From the NCBI RefSeq assembly GCF_016860525.1, contig NZ_BNEA01000010.1, positions 1 through 64,000 of the forward strand: DNA of 64,000 nt. The letters run 5' to 3'. The stretch comes from Streptomyces rubradiris. Lineage in GTDB: Bacteria > Actinomycetota > Actinomycetes > Streptomycetales > Streptomycetaceae. Made by a program: the position numbers and the translations under genes. The number at the start of each line of letters is the position of its first letter. Position 1 is the stretch's first letter. This document shows positions 17,191 through 26,750 of this stretch, piece by piece. The notes beneath the pieces are model-generated. The model did not search any database, was not told where the DNA came from, and was given only the letters and a program-made list of their open reading frames with translations.

Positions 17191-17626
17191 GGGGAGCATT
17201 CGTACAGTGCTGTCGTCGGCACGAGCAACGAAATCGCGCGCTGGTGGGCGAATCCGTTGGTCCAAGTCAACGACCTCCGCTACGATCCCCCATGCTGTTG
17301 GCTCAGCTGGCCCGGCCAGAAGCCCGACATACTCAGCATCGGTCGCCTGGTCGGCGTCCAGGACGAACCTGTTGCCGTGCCGCCCCCACGGCTAAGCCTC
17401 TGCGGCCTGGCAGGGGAGAACCGGCCTGGTGGGGGATCCCGCTACGCGGGAACAGATCGCTGCCGCTTGCCTAAGCCGAGACGTCGTCTACCGGCAGCAA
17501 ACACATGGCACCGCGCTGGCGTGGCCGCGGCGCGACGGCGGTGTGCACAACGGGCGAACGGCAGGCCAGCGCGAAGGCCCACCAGGACGATTCAGCAAGG
17601 CCCGGAAGAGAGAGGGGGACGGGTGA
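17191..17626 (+). pseudogene. Probable frameshifted small gene
   Basis: Two adjacent reading frames look protein-like in turn. From about 17203 to 17420 one frame (containing TSNEIARWWANPLVQVND) has good third-position GC. From GTG 17429 another frame (GDPATREQIAAACLSRDVV) takes over and ends at 17626 with a TGA overlapping the next GTG start. The first part has no convincing start codon. I read this as a gene broken by a frameshift near 17400-17430, or as a genuine short gene at 17429-17626 preceded by remnant sequence. Confidence 0.3.
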
Positions 17627-17775
17627 ACGAAGACGAGATTGCCCGAGGAGTTGCCCGCGGACTTCAAGAACATGAACGGCGCAGAGCTGAAGGAAATGCC
17701 CGCTCGCTCCTGGCGGGTGTGGCTCTCCTGGGCCTCGGGATGATCTTCTTCATCTGGCTGGTCACGTACGCCTGA
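17623..17775 (+). CDS. Small membrane protein, 50 residues
   Basis: GTG 17623 follows AGGGGGAC and overlaps the preceding stop (GTGA). The product has a charged N-terminal half (residues 1-27) and a single hydrophobic helix (about 28-48). Single-helix proteins like this are common in Streptomyces element-borne operons. No function can be assigned. Confidence 0.55.
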   Translation: MNEDEIARGVARGLQEHERRRAEGNARSLLAGVALLGLGMIFFIWLVTYA

Positions 17776-17786
17776 CGCGACGAGGC

Positions 17787-17809
17787 CCGGACCGTACTGT
17801 CGGGTCCGG
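17787..17809. terminator. Short hairpin between convergent genes
   Basis: CCGGACC at 17787-17793 pairs with GGTCCGG at 17803-17809 between the genes ending at 17775 and 17861. It is shorter than the other terminators here. Confidence 0.45.
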
Positions 17810-17860
17810 ACCTCCAGCACTTCCCGAAGCACAAGAGGGAGAGGCCCTCCGTCGCAAGTG

Positions 17861-18688
17861 TCACCTTGCCTCGGCCAGTTCCACCAGCCGTACAGCTGCC
17901 TCCAGGGCCGCCCTGGCCTGATCGGTGGCTGCCGCCGGCTCTCCCAGCCGCTTCGCGTACGCCCGTGTTTCCCGCACCACCCCACGCACGTACGTGACCA
18001 GGTTGGCCCGCTCCCGTGCATCGCGCCGATCATCCACTGCCTCCGCGAGTTCGCCCCACCAGAACCCGTCATCGTCGGGGTTCTCCAAGATCTCCCCGGC
18101 CGCATGATGCCGAAGTAGCACCCGCGCCGCCGCGTCCAACTGCCTGTAAACCGACTCTCCGGCTGCGATCCGCCGCTGCTCCGCGAGCCGTACCTCGGTA
18201 GCCCGTTGGTCGACCAGGTGCGCGACCTCCGGCTGCCTCCGGTCGTCTGGATTGCCGTTGACAGCGACATGCAGACGCTTGCGCAGGTTCACCACGCTGC
18301 CCGGGTTCGGCTGGCCCGCCCGATCGAGATACCTCAGCGCGAGGGCCATCTCCCTCCACGGCACACCACCGGTACGGGCGTCGTCGATCGCAGAGAGCTG
18401 GAACGGATCGGCGGCAAGGCGCAACCACTCAGCCAGCTGGATCCGCAGCACCGCCGCCTCCCGGTACGCGTCGCCAGTGAGACGGCGAGCGTGCTCCTGG
18501 GCGAAGGCGAGGACACCGAACAGCTCCGTGTCGCCGGGCCAGCGCTCCAGATACGGCTCGTCCCTGCTGGCCTCGCGATGAAGCTCGTACAACCGGGAGG
18601 CCAGCAGGAGCGGAGGGGTCTCGGGCGCGGGCCGGGCGGGCCGGACATCGCGGGCTGTGGGGGGAGGGGGCTTGCGCGCGCGTTGCAT
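17861..18688 (-). CDS. Hypothetical helical protein
   Basis: The 275-residue protein is charged and predicted helical throughout, with no membrane segment and no motif that I recognise. I prefer ATG 18688, which has GAGGCGAG 3-10 bases upstream. An in-frame ATG at 18730 would add 14 residues without a good ribosome-binding site. It is transcribed away from the palindromes at 18810-18847 and may be controlled by them. Confidence 0.55.
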   Translation of the reverse strand: MQRARKPPPPTARDVRPARPAPETPPLLLASRLYELHREASRDEPYLERWPGDTELFGVLAFAQEHARRLTGDAYREAAVLRIQLAEWLRLAADPFQLSAIDDARTGGVPWREMALALRYLDRAGQPNPGSVVNLRKRLHVAVNGNPDDRRQPEVAHLVDQRATEVRLAEQRRIAAGESVYRQLDAAARVLLRHHAAGEILENPDDDGFWWGELAEAVDDRRDARERANLVTYVRGVVRETRAYAKRLGEPAAATDQARAALEAAVRLVELAEAR

Positions 18689-18809
18689 CACTCGCCTCTG
18701 AGGTGCGGGAGGTTGTGTGGAGCGGACCATTTCCGCAGGTCAAAGTGCATTTGGGTAGTTTTCCTGCTGGTGTGGAAGCCAACGCCCCAACTGCGGCGTG
18801 GAGCGCAGT

Positions 18810-18847
18810 CTAGTAGGGGGCAAACCCTCGTTTTCCTACTAGGAAAA
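18810..18847. promoter_or_regulatory. Nested palindromic operator candidate
   Basis: TTTTCCTACTAGGAAAA at 18831-18847 is a perfect 8+1+8 palindrome. It is nested with a wider inverted repeat, CTAGTAGG at 18810-18817 and CCTACTAG at 18835-18842. It lies about 120 bases upstream of the leftward gene starting at 18688, so a regulator-binding site is likely. Confidence 0.5.
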
Positions 18848-18979
18848 GTCCCCGGAGGTCGGGCGGCATCGGCAGGGTTGGCGGGAGCGCCGGGGCCCAG
18901 GTGAGGCTGAGCACGATAGATGTCGCGCCCTCCAGGTCGCGAGCAGGCACAGGTTGGGGCTCACCGTCGCCAGGGGCAC

Positions 18980-20137
18980 TCATCGGCCGGCGCCCTTCTC
19001 GTCGAGGAACACCTCGCTCTGAGGCGTCTCGTGAACGGGTCGGAAGGAAGCCATGCTTTCACGGATCACTCCGCTGCTGGCCCGAAGCGCGTCGACCAAC
19101 CTGACGGCCGAGGCCGGAGGTAGCTCTCCTTCGTCCAGCCCGCACGCGTGGACGAGGTCGCGGGCAGCGTTCGCTTTCCCGGAGGAGACCAGGTCGGTGA
19201 AGCGGGGGTTGGCCAGGCACTCGCGGGCGGCGTAGCCGTCGGTCGCGGCCATGGTCCGACGGTGCAGTTCCTCGGCGACGAGGTGTGCTTCGGGGCTGTC
19301 GGACTGGTCGAGGAGGTCCAGGACGGTCAGCCCGAGGCGTGTGTCGAAGACGGTCGTACCGATGTCGGGTTCGCGCTGCACGTAGCTGTTTACCAGCTCG
19401 GGGAGCAGGTCGTCGGCGGGGTGGTGGGCGGCTCGGCGGCACATTACGGCCAAGCAGGTGGTGACGGCGTTTTCCCAGGGTTCGCCGGGTGTCGTCTGGG
19501 CGACGAGACTGGTGGCGTGGTCGGGGTCGCCGTGGAGGGCGGCGAGTACGGCGACCTGTCGGCCGTCCAGCATCCGCAGTCCGAGGCCGTGGTGTTTCTC
19601 GATGTGGGCCAGGGCCTCGGTCCAGCGGCCGGCGGTGGTCAGGGTGCGGGTGCCGTCGGCGAGGATCACCCGCCACAGCCAGGCGCGTACCTCGTCGCGG
19701 TCGGTGTCGCTGGTGGTCAGCTTTGCGGGGATGCGGACGCCTTCGAACTCGGCGGGGGCGGCGTTGCTGACGGCGTCGAAGAGGTTGAGGAGTCGGTGGC
19801 GGCCGTCGTCGGTGTTGCCGGCGCGGATCTGGAGGCGGGCGAGGTTGACGACGGGTTCGAGGGCTCGGATCGCGGTCATGCCGGGGAGGGGGGTGGCGTG
19901 GAGGTAGGCGGCGGCGTGCTGGTGGCACCACTTTCGGGCGAGGTCGGGCAGGCCGAGGTCGGAGGCGAGGAGCGCGGCCTGGTTGTAGACCGCGGACGCC
20001 AGGCCCTGGTCCGCCTTCGTCTGGGCCGTGGCGGAGAGCTTGACCAGGGCGCGGACGCGCTGCGGGAGCGGCAGGCAGGCGGGGCGGAAGCGGGAGGTGA
20101 GGGGGAAGCGCCGGGCTATGGAGGCGTACGGGTCCAT
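18980..20137 (-). CDS. Repeat-rich helical protein of the FxLD cluster
   Basis: The 385-residue protein is made of helical repeats resembling TPR units (alanine/leucine patterns spaced about 34-40 residues). ATG 20137 is chosen because CGGGAG lies about 8 bases upstream. Its frame opens earlier only through a TTG. It is the last gene of the FxLD-type lanthipeptide set, 73 bases after the methyltransferase fusion. Similar proteins accompany these clusters in Streptomyces, perhaps as regulators or scaffolds, but the role is unknown. Confidence 0.6.
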   Translation of the reverse strand: MDPYASIARRFPLTSRFRPACLPLPQRVRALVKLSATAQTKADQGLASAVYNQAALLASDLGLPDLARKWCHQHAAAYLHATPLPGMTAIRALEPVVNLARLQIRAGNTDDGRHRLLNLFDAVSNAAPAEFEGVRIPAKLTTSDTDRDEVRAWLWRVILADGTRTLTTAGRWTEALAHIEKHHGLGLRMLDGRQVAVLAALHGDPDHATSLVAQTTPGEPWENAVTTCLAVMCRRAAHHPADDLLPELVNSYVQREPDIGTTVFDTRLGLTVLDLLDQSDSPEAHLVAEELHRRTMAATDGYAARECLANPRFTDLVSSGKANAARDLVHACGLDEGELPPASAVRLVDALRASSGVIRESMASFRPVHETPQSEVFLDEKGAGR

Positions 20138-20210
20138 GGGGACTCCCGGGTAAGGCAACGGCGATTGGGTGCGTGGGCCCGCCGTCGGGTCGGCGGGCCC
20201 GCGCAGGGGG

Positions 20211-22292
20211 CTACTGCCAGGTGACGAGGACGCGGTTGAACGGGGTGTCGAGGACGAACGTGCCGGGTCGCTGGTCGATGGGGGGCGCGTCGAGGGGCAG
20301 GAGCTCGAAGGCGGCTTCCCGGCCGCGGTACTCGCGGTCCCAGGTGCGGATGGCGTCGGCGACCTGGGAGGCGAGGTCCTCGCTGCCGGGGCCGTGGCCG
20401 ACGACGCCGAACTCCCAGAGCTTGCCGCCCTCGGGGGTCTTCTCGTCCAGCAGGCGCCGGGTGAGGTAGGTGAGCGCGCCCTTTTCCACGGCGGCCGTGG
20501 AGGAGGGGTAGGGGTCCTCGGTGAGCACGGTGCCCTTGGCGGTCTGGGGGAACAGCATGCGGATCAGGCCGGAGGGCAGGGAGCAGGAGACGAAGAGCTC
20601 CATCCACTCCGGGCTCTCCATGGCGCGGACCTTCATCCCGGTCCACTGCTCGGTCCGCGGCTGTTCCAGGACGCCGGCCAGGGAGTCGGCGTCGATCTGC
20701 TGTCCGGCGGGGGCCTGGAGGCGCACGGTGCTCTGTGTGGAGAGAGGGATGACGCGGCGGTCGTCGTCGGCGATGCCGCGTCGCAGCGGCATGAAGGTGT
20801 TCATGTGCGAGCCGGACGAGACCCAGCGGCCGTCGTGCTCTTGGTAGACGATGGAGCGCGAGACGCTGCCCTTGAGGCGCTGGGGGATGACGAGCCGGCC
20901 GCCGGGGGCGAGCTGTTCGAGCCAGGCGGTGGGGATGCCGTGTGCGCCGACGGTGGCGATGATCCGGTCGTAGGGTGCGCCTTCGGCGTGGCCGAGGGCG
21001 CCGTCGCGGGTGAGGGCTTGGACGTTGGTGAAGCCGGTGTCGGCGAGGTGGGCGCGGGCGCCTTCGACGAGGTCGTCGTCGACGTCGATGGTGGTGACGT
21101 GTCCGTCGGGGCCGACGAGATGTGCGATGAGGGCGGCGTTGTAGCCGGTGCCGGCGCCGAGTTCGAGGATGCGCTCGCCGGGCTGGGCCTGGAGCTGGTC
21201 GAGCATGAGGGCGACGACGCTGGGCTGGGAGGCGCAGGAGATCGACGTGCCGTCGGTGTCGTACTTGATGTTCACCGGCGCGTTGGCGTAGGCGTCGGTG
21301 AGCGGCGCGTCGGGGACGAACCGGTGCCTTGGGACCGTGCGCAGGGCGTTTTCGACCTCGGGGGTGCGGGCGTGGCCTTCGGCCTTGATCTGGTCGACCA
21401 GGGCGTTACGCAGACGTTCGGCGTCGGCGTCGGGTGTGGCGAGCGTGTCGGTGTTCACCGCGCTGACGCTAGCGGCGGCGGAGTCGTTCGCCGCTGCGGA
21501 CGCGGTGTTGTCACTCGATCCCATGACTACCTCTCGTGCGATGTGGAACAGGGCGTGCTGGTCTGCGGCAGGCAGGCCGGCACGGTTGGCGTGGAAGATC
21601 ACGTGGTGGGTGATGACGGCACGCAGACCGCGGGTCAGTTCACCCTGCGCGGCGAGGTGGGCGAGGGCCGCACCCGCCCGTTCGAACGCGGCGATCCACT
21701 GCGTGTGGCCGTCCAACGGCCCGCCCGCCCGGCCCAGGCTGCGCGCCTCGGTGGTCATCAGCTTCCGCATCGCCGGCAGAAGACTCTTGGACAGGCCGGG
21801 TAACGGGGCGTCGGTGCCGGGGCGCAGGGCGGCGGCCTTGCTCCACACGTCGCCCTGCTCGAACCAGTCGAGGTTCGCGGCGCGCATCATGCTGCTCAGC
21901 AGCAGGACGGCCATCTCCGCACGGCCCAGGTGACCGGGGCCCGGCTGGTAGGCGAGGAGGTGTCGGCTGTCCTCGTGGAAGAGGCCGTGCGCGGCCGCCA
22001 TGGCAGGCCGGCCACCGAAGGCGTCGGTCTCCGGCTCGTAGATCCCACTCGTCCAGGAGGACGCGATGCCGTCCGCGACCAGGTCGTCCAGCAGCGCCGT
22101 TACGGCCGGGGCAGGGCGTTCGGCCAGGTACCGCAGCGGCCAGGGCTGCTTGTTCATGAACCACCAGCCGCTGAGCTGCCGGGTGGCTTCCGCCTCGCGC
22201 AGGATGGGGGAGAGACGGTCGGCGATGGCGGCGCGCGCCGTCTGCCGGTCGGGGAAGGTGATTTGGTGCTGCTGCCAGTGGTCGACGGGCAT
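20211..22292 (-). CDS. LanB C-terminal-like/PCMT-type methyltransferase fusion (FxLD system)
   Basis: This 693-residue fusion has two parts. Residues about 1-260 resemble the thiopeptide-type bacteriocin (SpaB C-terminal-like) domain, beginning WQQHQITFPD and WWFMNKQPWPLRYL. Residues about 300-690 form an L-isoaspartyl methyltransferase-like enzyme with the SAM loop ILELGAGTGYNAAL and the ISCASQPSVVALML region. This is the architecture I know as the methyltransferase of FxLD lanthipeptide systems. It probably methylates an aspartate side chain of the modified core and rearranges it to isoaspartate, by analogy with related lanthipeptide and lasso enzymes. ATG 22292 follows GAGAGGA, 16 bases after the LanC stop. 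Confidence 0.85.
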   Translation of the reverse strand: MPVDHWQQHQITFPDRQTARAAIADRLSPILREAEATRQLSGWWFMNKQPWPLRYLAERPAPAVTALLDDLVADGIASSWTSGIYEPETDAFGGRPAMAAAHGLFHEDSRHLLAYQPGPGHLGRAEMAVLLLSSMMRAANLDWFEQGDVWSKAAALRPGTDAPLPGLSKSLLPAMRKLMTTEARSLGRAGGPLDGHTQWIAAFERAGAALAHLAAQGELTRGLRAVITHHVIFHANRAGLPAADQHALFHIAREVVMGSSDNTASAAANDSAAASVSAVNTDTLATPDADAERLRNALVDQIKAEGHARTPEVENALRTVPRHRFVPDAPLTDAYANAPVNIKYDTDGTSISCASQPSVVALMLDQLQAQPGERILELGAGTGYNAALIAHLVGPDGHVTTIDVDDDLVEGARAHLADTGFTNVQALTRDGALGHAEGAPYDRIIATVGAHGIPTAWLEQLAPGGRLVIPQRLKGSVSRSIVYQEHDGRWVSSGSHMNTFMPLRRGIADDDRRVIPLSTQSTVRLQAPAGQQIDADSLAGVLEQPRTEQWTGMKVRAMESPEWMELFVSCSLPSGLIRMLFPQTAKGTVLTEDPYPSSTAAVEKGALTYLTRRLLDEKTPEGGKLWEFGVVGHGPGSEDLASQVADAIRTWDREYRGREAAFELLPLDAPPIDQRPGTFVLDTPFNRVLVTWQ

Positions 22293-22308
22293 CAGGGTCC
22301 TCTCGGGT

Positions 22309-23577
22309 TCAGGCGACGAGCAGGAAGGCGTCCCAGTGGGTGTGGGGCGGGGCGGTACCGGAAGCGGCGAGGAGGCCGAGCCCGATGCCGGTGGCGCCGT
22401 CGAGGAGCCCGGCGCCGGCGGGGCCATCGACGAGTGCCGCGCCGGCTTCCTCGGGTGTCGAGCCGAGTGGTAGCAGGGTGGCCAGCAGGTCGGGCAGAAC
22501 GGCGCGGAGCTGGTGCGCGGTCTCGGGTGCGGCGTCGGCGGCGGCACGGACGGTGAGGTGGGCGAGTCCGGCGAAGCCGTGGCACAGGCCGGAGTCCGTG
22601 GTGGCCCCCAGCTGCTCGGGGTCGGTGAGAGCGTCCAGGAGCACGCTCTCGGCGACCGCTCGGCGGGCGGCATCGCCGAGCGCGAGGGCAGCGAGCTGCT
22701 GGGCGCGCGCCACGCCGGCGGTGCCGTAGCACCACGAGGGGCGCCGGGGACCGGCGGGCGCGAGCCGGCCGGTGCGCAGCTCGTCGCGGGTGACCCAGTA
22801 CGGCCAGGTCCGGTTCAGTGATGTGGTCGTGGCCCAGCGGTCGAGCCAGGCCAGGATAGTGCGCAGGGCCTGGCGGTGGCCGCTGACCGTGGTGCCGCGG
22901 CGGGCGCAGAGCGCGAGCAGGGCCAGGACGGAGCCGATGCCGTGGGCCATGCCGGTGTTGCCGTGGCCGCCGGGGAAACGGTCGTCCGGCCGCCCGGAGG
23001 GCCCGGTGAGCGTCCACCACCCCGGCAGGGTGTCCCCTTCGTGGGTGATCGGTTCGGTCAGGCGTACGCAGTAGTCGAGGACTGATCGCAGGGCCGGGCC
23101 CGCCGGGTCCCGGCGGAGGAGATAGCCGCCGAAGCCGGTCAGCCCGCGGATCGCGTCGAACTCGGCGAGCGCCGGGAGCTGTCCGGCGTCGATCCGGCGG
23201 TGCGCGGCGTCCAGCCGGCGTTGGACGTCGTTGAGGATCTGCCGGTCCAGCAGGGAGAGGTCGCGTTCGTAGGCGCCGGGGAGTCCTTCGGCGGCGCATG
23301 CCAGGACGTGCGCGAGCGCGGGGGCGCCGTAGAAGGGGTGGCTGTCGGCGCCGCTGGTGAACGGCTGGCGGGCGGCGGCCGCGAGCCAGTCGTGGGCGCG
23401 CTGCCAGGGCCCGAGGCCGGCTGCGGCCCGCTCGATATGCAGCAGGGCGATGCCGATCGGCCCGTGAGCAAGGTGCTGCCGGGCGGTCTCCGCGCTCACC
23501 GTGGAGGGAGCGGTGCCGGGGTGGGCGAGGCGGTCGGCGATGCCCGCGGACAGGCCGAGGACGGTGGCGTGGTTCAC
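22309..23577 (-). CDS. Lanthionine synthetase C-family cyclase (LanC)
   Basis: This 422-residue cyclase adds cysteine thiols to dehydroamino acids made by the dehydratase. The three zinc ligands sit in the usual motifs: Cys in SWCYGTAG, Cys and His in LCHGFAGL. A GGHGNTGMAHG motif in the toroid precedes them. The GTG start at 23577 overlaps the LanB1 stop (GTGA), so the two are translationally coupled. The larger open frame extending to 24672 is inside LanB1 and is not used. It is one partner of the FxLD lanthipeptide pathway. Confidence 0.9.
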   Translation of the reverse strand: MNHATVLGLSAGIADRLAHPGTAPSTVSAETARQHLAHGPIGIALLHIERAAAGLGPWQRAHDWLAAAARQPFTSGADSHPFYGAPALAHVLACAAEGLPGAYERDLSLLDRQILNDVQRRLDAAHRRIDAGQLPALAEFDAIRGLTGFGGYLLRRDPAGPALRSVLDYCVRLTEPITHEGDTLPGWWTLTGPSGRPDDRFPGGHGNTGMAHGIGSVLALLALCARRGTTVSGHRQALRTILAWLDRWATTTSLNRTWPYWVTRDELRTGRLAPAGPRRPSWCYGTAGVARAQQLAALALGDAARRAVAESVLLDALTDPEQLGATTDSGLCHGFAGLAHLTVRAAADAAPETAHQLRAVLPDLLATLLPLGSTPEEAGAALVDGPAGAGLLDGATGIGLGLLAASGTAPPHTHWDAFLLVA

Positions 23578-26500
23578 CGTGTCCTCCCGGGGCGGGCGTT
23601 GAAGGCCAGGGCGGCGGCGCGGGCGAGGTGGAGACAGGTCTCCTCCTCGGGGAAGTTGACCGCGACGTGCCGCACGAAATGGGTGTGCAGCAAGGAGGTC
23701 AGGACGTCGTTCAGGGCGATGCCCTCGGTGTCCGGGCCCGGCAGGTGCTCGCGGTAGGCGGCAAGCGCGGCGGTACGGTCGGCCCAGCCCGTCACGATCG
23801 CCTCGCCGCCAGGGACCGCCCGGAGCGCGGCCCAGTCGTCGTGCGGGTCGGCCAGGCGGACGGCCTCGGTGAACTGCGGCCTTGGGATCGACTCCGGCGC
23901 CCGGTGCGGGATGTGGTCGATCAGCCAGCGCGCGCCGGCCTGCGGGCTGCCGAGGAACGCCGAGGTGATCGCGAAGCTGTGGGCGGCCACCAGCGTGCGC
24001 TGCTGCGGGCGCCGGAGCTGGGAGAGCTGGGTGATGACGGCATGTGAGTCCGCCCGGAACACCTCCTCGGCGGCATCCCACGCGAGCCCGGAGCCCCAGC
24101 GGCCCATCTCCCGGTAAGAAGTGGGGTACCGCAGATCCGCCAGAAGCCCGGCCGTGCGCAGCTCGTCGGCCCACGCGCTCACCGTACGGGCGGCGTCCGC
24201 GAAGCCATCCGGGTCCGGCAGGGCGATGCGCAGGCGAAGATGCTGGTCGGGGTCGCGGAAGCGGATGAACCACCACGGCGGAGAGCCGAGCCGGCCAAGG
24301 AGGTCGGGGACGTGCCGGGCCAGCACGGCGTCCTGACGGCGCAGGTCCCCGTACAGGGCGGCCAGCAGCACCGAGGACGCGCCCGGCGTCTGCATCTGCG
24401 CCCGCGTGAGGGTGCGGGCCGGGCTGGGCTGGGGCAGCGGCGGCCACGCGGCGGACCGGGTCGCCTTGAGGGGGACGATGATGTCGTGGGCCCGGCCCTG
24501 GCTCCAGCCGTACGCCTGCGGCCCTGGCGCTTCGGTGAGCACCACGGCCGAGGCGCGGTCGAGGTGCCGGCGCAGCAGACTGCGGTGGGCGGCCTGTGCG
24601 AGGTCGAGGGGGAAAAGCCGGTCGCCTTGGACGAGCTGCACGTGCTGCGGCAGGCGTCGGCGGCTGCGCCACTCACCGAGCGCCAGGTTCCATTCCGCTG
24701 TGGGACAGTCCCGGCCGGGCAGGTCGGCCGCTTCCAGCCGCCACCGAGCCGGGGAGAGCACGATGCGGCCGTAGCGCAGGCGCGGGAGGAACGGCGCTGT
24801 CGCGGTGACGCCCCAGTCGAAGATGGTCACCTGGGCGCACTGGCCGCGCGAGAGCTCGGTGAGCAGCCGGGCCAGCGGCGGGGTGTGCTCGGTGAGGTTG
24901 AGCGCGTGCATGCCCACGGCCTCGATGCGACGGCCGAGAGCCGGGGCGGCCAGGTACATCCGACGGCCGTCGCAGGCCACCGCGAGATCGGCCGGAGTGA
25001 GCACGTCCGGGGCGGGCGGCCGGTGCTCTTGCAGACTGATCAGCAGCGGCAGGACGCGGGGGGTCCGGGTGACGTGCGCGGCGTCGGCAAGGAGCGGGGG
25101 GAAGGAAAGCTGGGCGGGGTCGGTGCCGAAATCGGCGGTGGGCAGGTCGGCCAGCTCCCTGACCAGCGCCTTACGCGCAGCGGAATCCAGGACGCTGGTG
25201 AAGCGGCCGGTGCTCACCCCCGCGCCACGGGACACGCTCGTGACCTCCACGGTGAACCGACCGCGCTGTACCTCTTCGACGCTCGTCGCGTGCAGCCGTA
25301 CGCCGATCTCCAGGTGCGGCGGCACCCGCGGGTCCTTCGGCCCCACGTCCAGGGCGTCCACTATCTCGTCGGTGAGCACCACCTCGTCGTGCCCGTCGAG
25401 CGCGGCGGCCTGGGCGAGGCGGACCAGGACGTCGTCGCGAGGGGAGATCCGCCGTCGGCGGGCGCCGGCCGGGGCCCCGGGGTAGCCGTCGGGGTAGCCG
25501 ATGCCGCTGTCGGCGACGACATCGAGGAGGGGCACCATCGTGCCGATGCCGTACCGCTCGTAGAACCGCTGGTGGTACTCACCCAGCCCGCGCCCCCCGT
25601 ACGGCCGGGCGCTGAGCCGGGTAAGGACAGTGGCGGCCCGCTCGACCTCGCGCGCCACTTCGTCGGTGAGCCGGAGGCATGCGTCGAGGCGGAGGTCGAG
25701 CGCCAGCGGGTGGCGGCGAAGGCCCGGCACCAGCCGCCGCATCCGGGCAGCCACCGCCTCCCGGTCATCCGCCGAGGCGCACTTCGCCAGCGCCGCGTGG
25801 ACGGCGCGGAGGTCTCTAACCGTCCCGGCAAGCGGGGCGAGGCCGCTGGCCCCAGCCGCGTCGAGCTGGGCGAGGACGCAGCCGAGGGCATCGGTCTCGG
25901 TGGCCGGCGCCTGGAGGTTCGTGATCAGCACGCGTCGCCGGATCAGCCCTGCCAGCAGCCCGTGGACCCGCTCGGGCACCACGCCGGGAAACTCCGCGCC
26001 TAGCTTCTCGGCCAGGTCCTCGAACCGGATCGGTGTTCCCGCTGCGGCAAGGACACTGCGCACCGGGGCGGACAGCTCGATCGACGCCTCCACCGCCCGC
26101 CGGCCGTCGTCCTGGTACGGGACGATCAGGTGGCCGTCCCGTACGAACGCCGTGCCGTTCACAACGACGGACAGCAGCGGCAGCAGCTCCCCGCTCTTCT
26201 CCAGTTGCTCAACCAGCCGGGACAGCCACTCGGCGCCGGCCCGCGCGACGACCACATGGTCCGCGCCCCAGACGGCATCCGTCCGATCGCCGAAGGTGGC
26301 GGTGGTGACGCCGGCGAACAGGCCGAACGGCGTGGCCCGGTGCCCGGCCCTCAGTAGGTAGCGGGCCAAGGAGAGGCCGGTGCGCCGCACGTCCCGCCCC
26401 GAGGGAGCCCGGGACGCGCACAGGGCCTCGACCTTGGCAGCCAGGTCCGGGCTGGCGTGCCGCACGGCCTCGGCCAGAGCGGGATCGCTCCACACCGCGC

Positions 26501-26657
26501 GCACCCACGTCAGCCGGTCGGCGGTGATGTCTTCCTGACCGGCGGCACGCAGGGACCGGTCATCGAAGTCCGGGAAGGGGGCCTCGGCTGTGGCCGGTTG
26601 TGCGACGGCGCGAACGAGGGCGATCGCCCCGGCCCGGAATGCCGGTGGTGCAGTCAC
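23574..26657 (-). CDS. Lantibiotic dehydratase, class I (LanB1), full length
   Basis: This 1027-residue enzyme would glutamylate Ser/Thr of the precursor using glutamyl-tRNA and then eliminate glutamate. The N-terminal domain keeps YLLRAGHRATPFGLFAG, the arginine/threonine set that contacts tRNA in NisB. The C-terminal elimination domain (about residues 750-1010) keeps WWFIRFRDPDQHLRLR, GRWG and SLLHTH, matching the NisB arginines and histidine needed for elimination as I recall them. GTG 26657 is preceded by CAGGAGG. The gene follows the precursor across a hairpin that may set its expression level. Confidence 0.9.
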   Translation of the reverse strand: MTAPPAFRAGAIALVRAVAQPATAEAPFPDFDDRSLRAAGQEDITADRLTWVRAVWSDPALAEAVRHASPDLAAKVEALCASRAPSGRDVRRTGLSLARYLLRAGHRATPFGLFAGVTTATFGDRTDAVWGADHVVVARAGAEWLSRLVEQLEKSGELLPLLSVVVNGTAFVRDGHLIVPYQDDGRRAVEASIELSAPVRSVLAAAGTPIRFEDLAEKLGAEFPGVVPERVHGLLAGLIRRRVLITNLQAPATETDALGCVLAQLDAAGASGLAPLAGTVRDLRAVHAALAKCASADDREAVAARMRRLVPGLRRHPLALDLRLDACLRLTDEVAREVERAATVLTRLSARPYGGRGLGEYHQRFYERYGIGTMVPLLDVVADSGIGYPDGYPGAPAGARRRRISPRDDVLVRLAQAAALDGHDEVVLTDEIVDALDVGPKDPRVPPHLEIGVRLHATSVEEVQRGRFTVEVTSVSRGAGVSTGRFTSVLDSAARKALVRELADLPTADFGTDPAQLSFPPLLADAAHVTRTPRVLPLLISLQEHRPPAPDVLTPADLAVACDGRRMYLAAPALGRRIEAVGMHALNLTEHTPPLARLLTELSRGQCAQVTIFDWGVTATAPFLPRLRYGRIVLSPARWRLEAADLPGRDCPTAEWNLALGEWRSRRRLPQHVQLVQGDRLFPLDLAQAAHRSLLRRHLDRASAVVLTEAPGPQAYGWSQGRAHDIIVPLKATRSAAWPPLPQPSPARTLTRAQMQTPGASSVLLAALYGDLRRQDAVLARHVPDLLGRLGSPPWWFIRFRDPDQHLRLRIALPDPDGFADAARTVSAWADELRTAGLLADLRYPTSYREMGRWGSGLAWDAAEEVFRADSHAVITQLSQLRRPQQRTLVAAHSFAITSAFLGSPQAGARWLIDHIPHRAPESIPRPQFTEAVRLADPHDDWAALRAVPGGEAIVTGWADRTAALAAYREHLPGPDTEGIALNDVLTSLLHTHFVRHVAVNFPEEETCLHLARAAALAFNARPGRTR

Positions 26658-26692
26658 GAATGCCTCCTGGAGCCGAGAAGGGAAAGGGGGCT

Positions 26693-26723
26693 GGTGCCGC
26701 CACGCCATCGGCGTGGCGGCACC
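26693..26723 (-). terminator. Hairpin between FxLD precursor and LanB1
   Basis: A perfect 14-bp stem with a 3-base loop (arms 26693-26706 and 26710-26723) lies 27 bases after the precursor stop. In RiPP operons such partial terminators keep precursor mRNA in excess over enzyme mRNA. That role is inferred here. Confidence 0.7.
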
Positions 26724-26750
26724 AGCCAGGGTCAGGCCGGATGGTCCAGG

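Noticed and set aside
20169..21803. Plus-strand open frame of 544 codons over the methyltransferase fusion
   Set aside because: Glycine/valine-rich shadow of a well-supported minus-strand gene.
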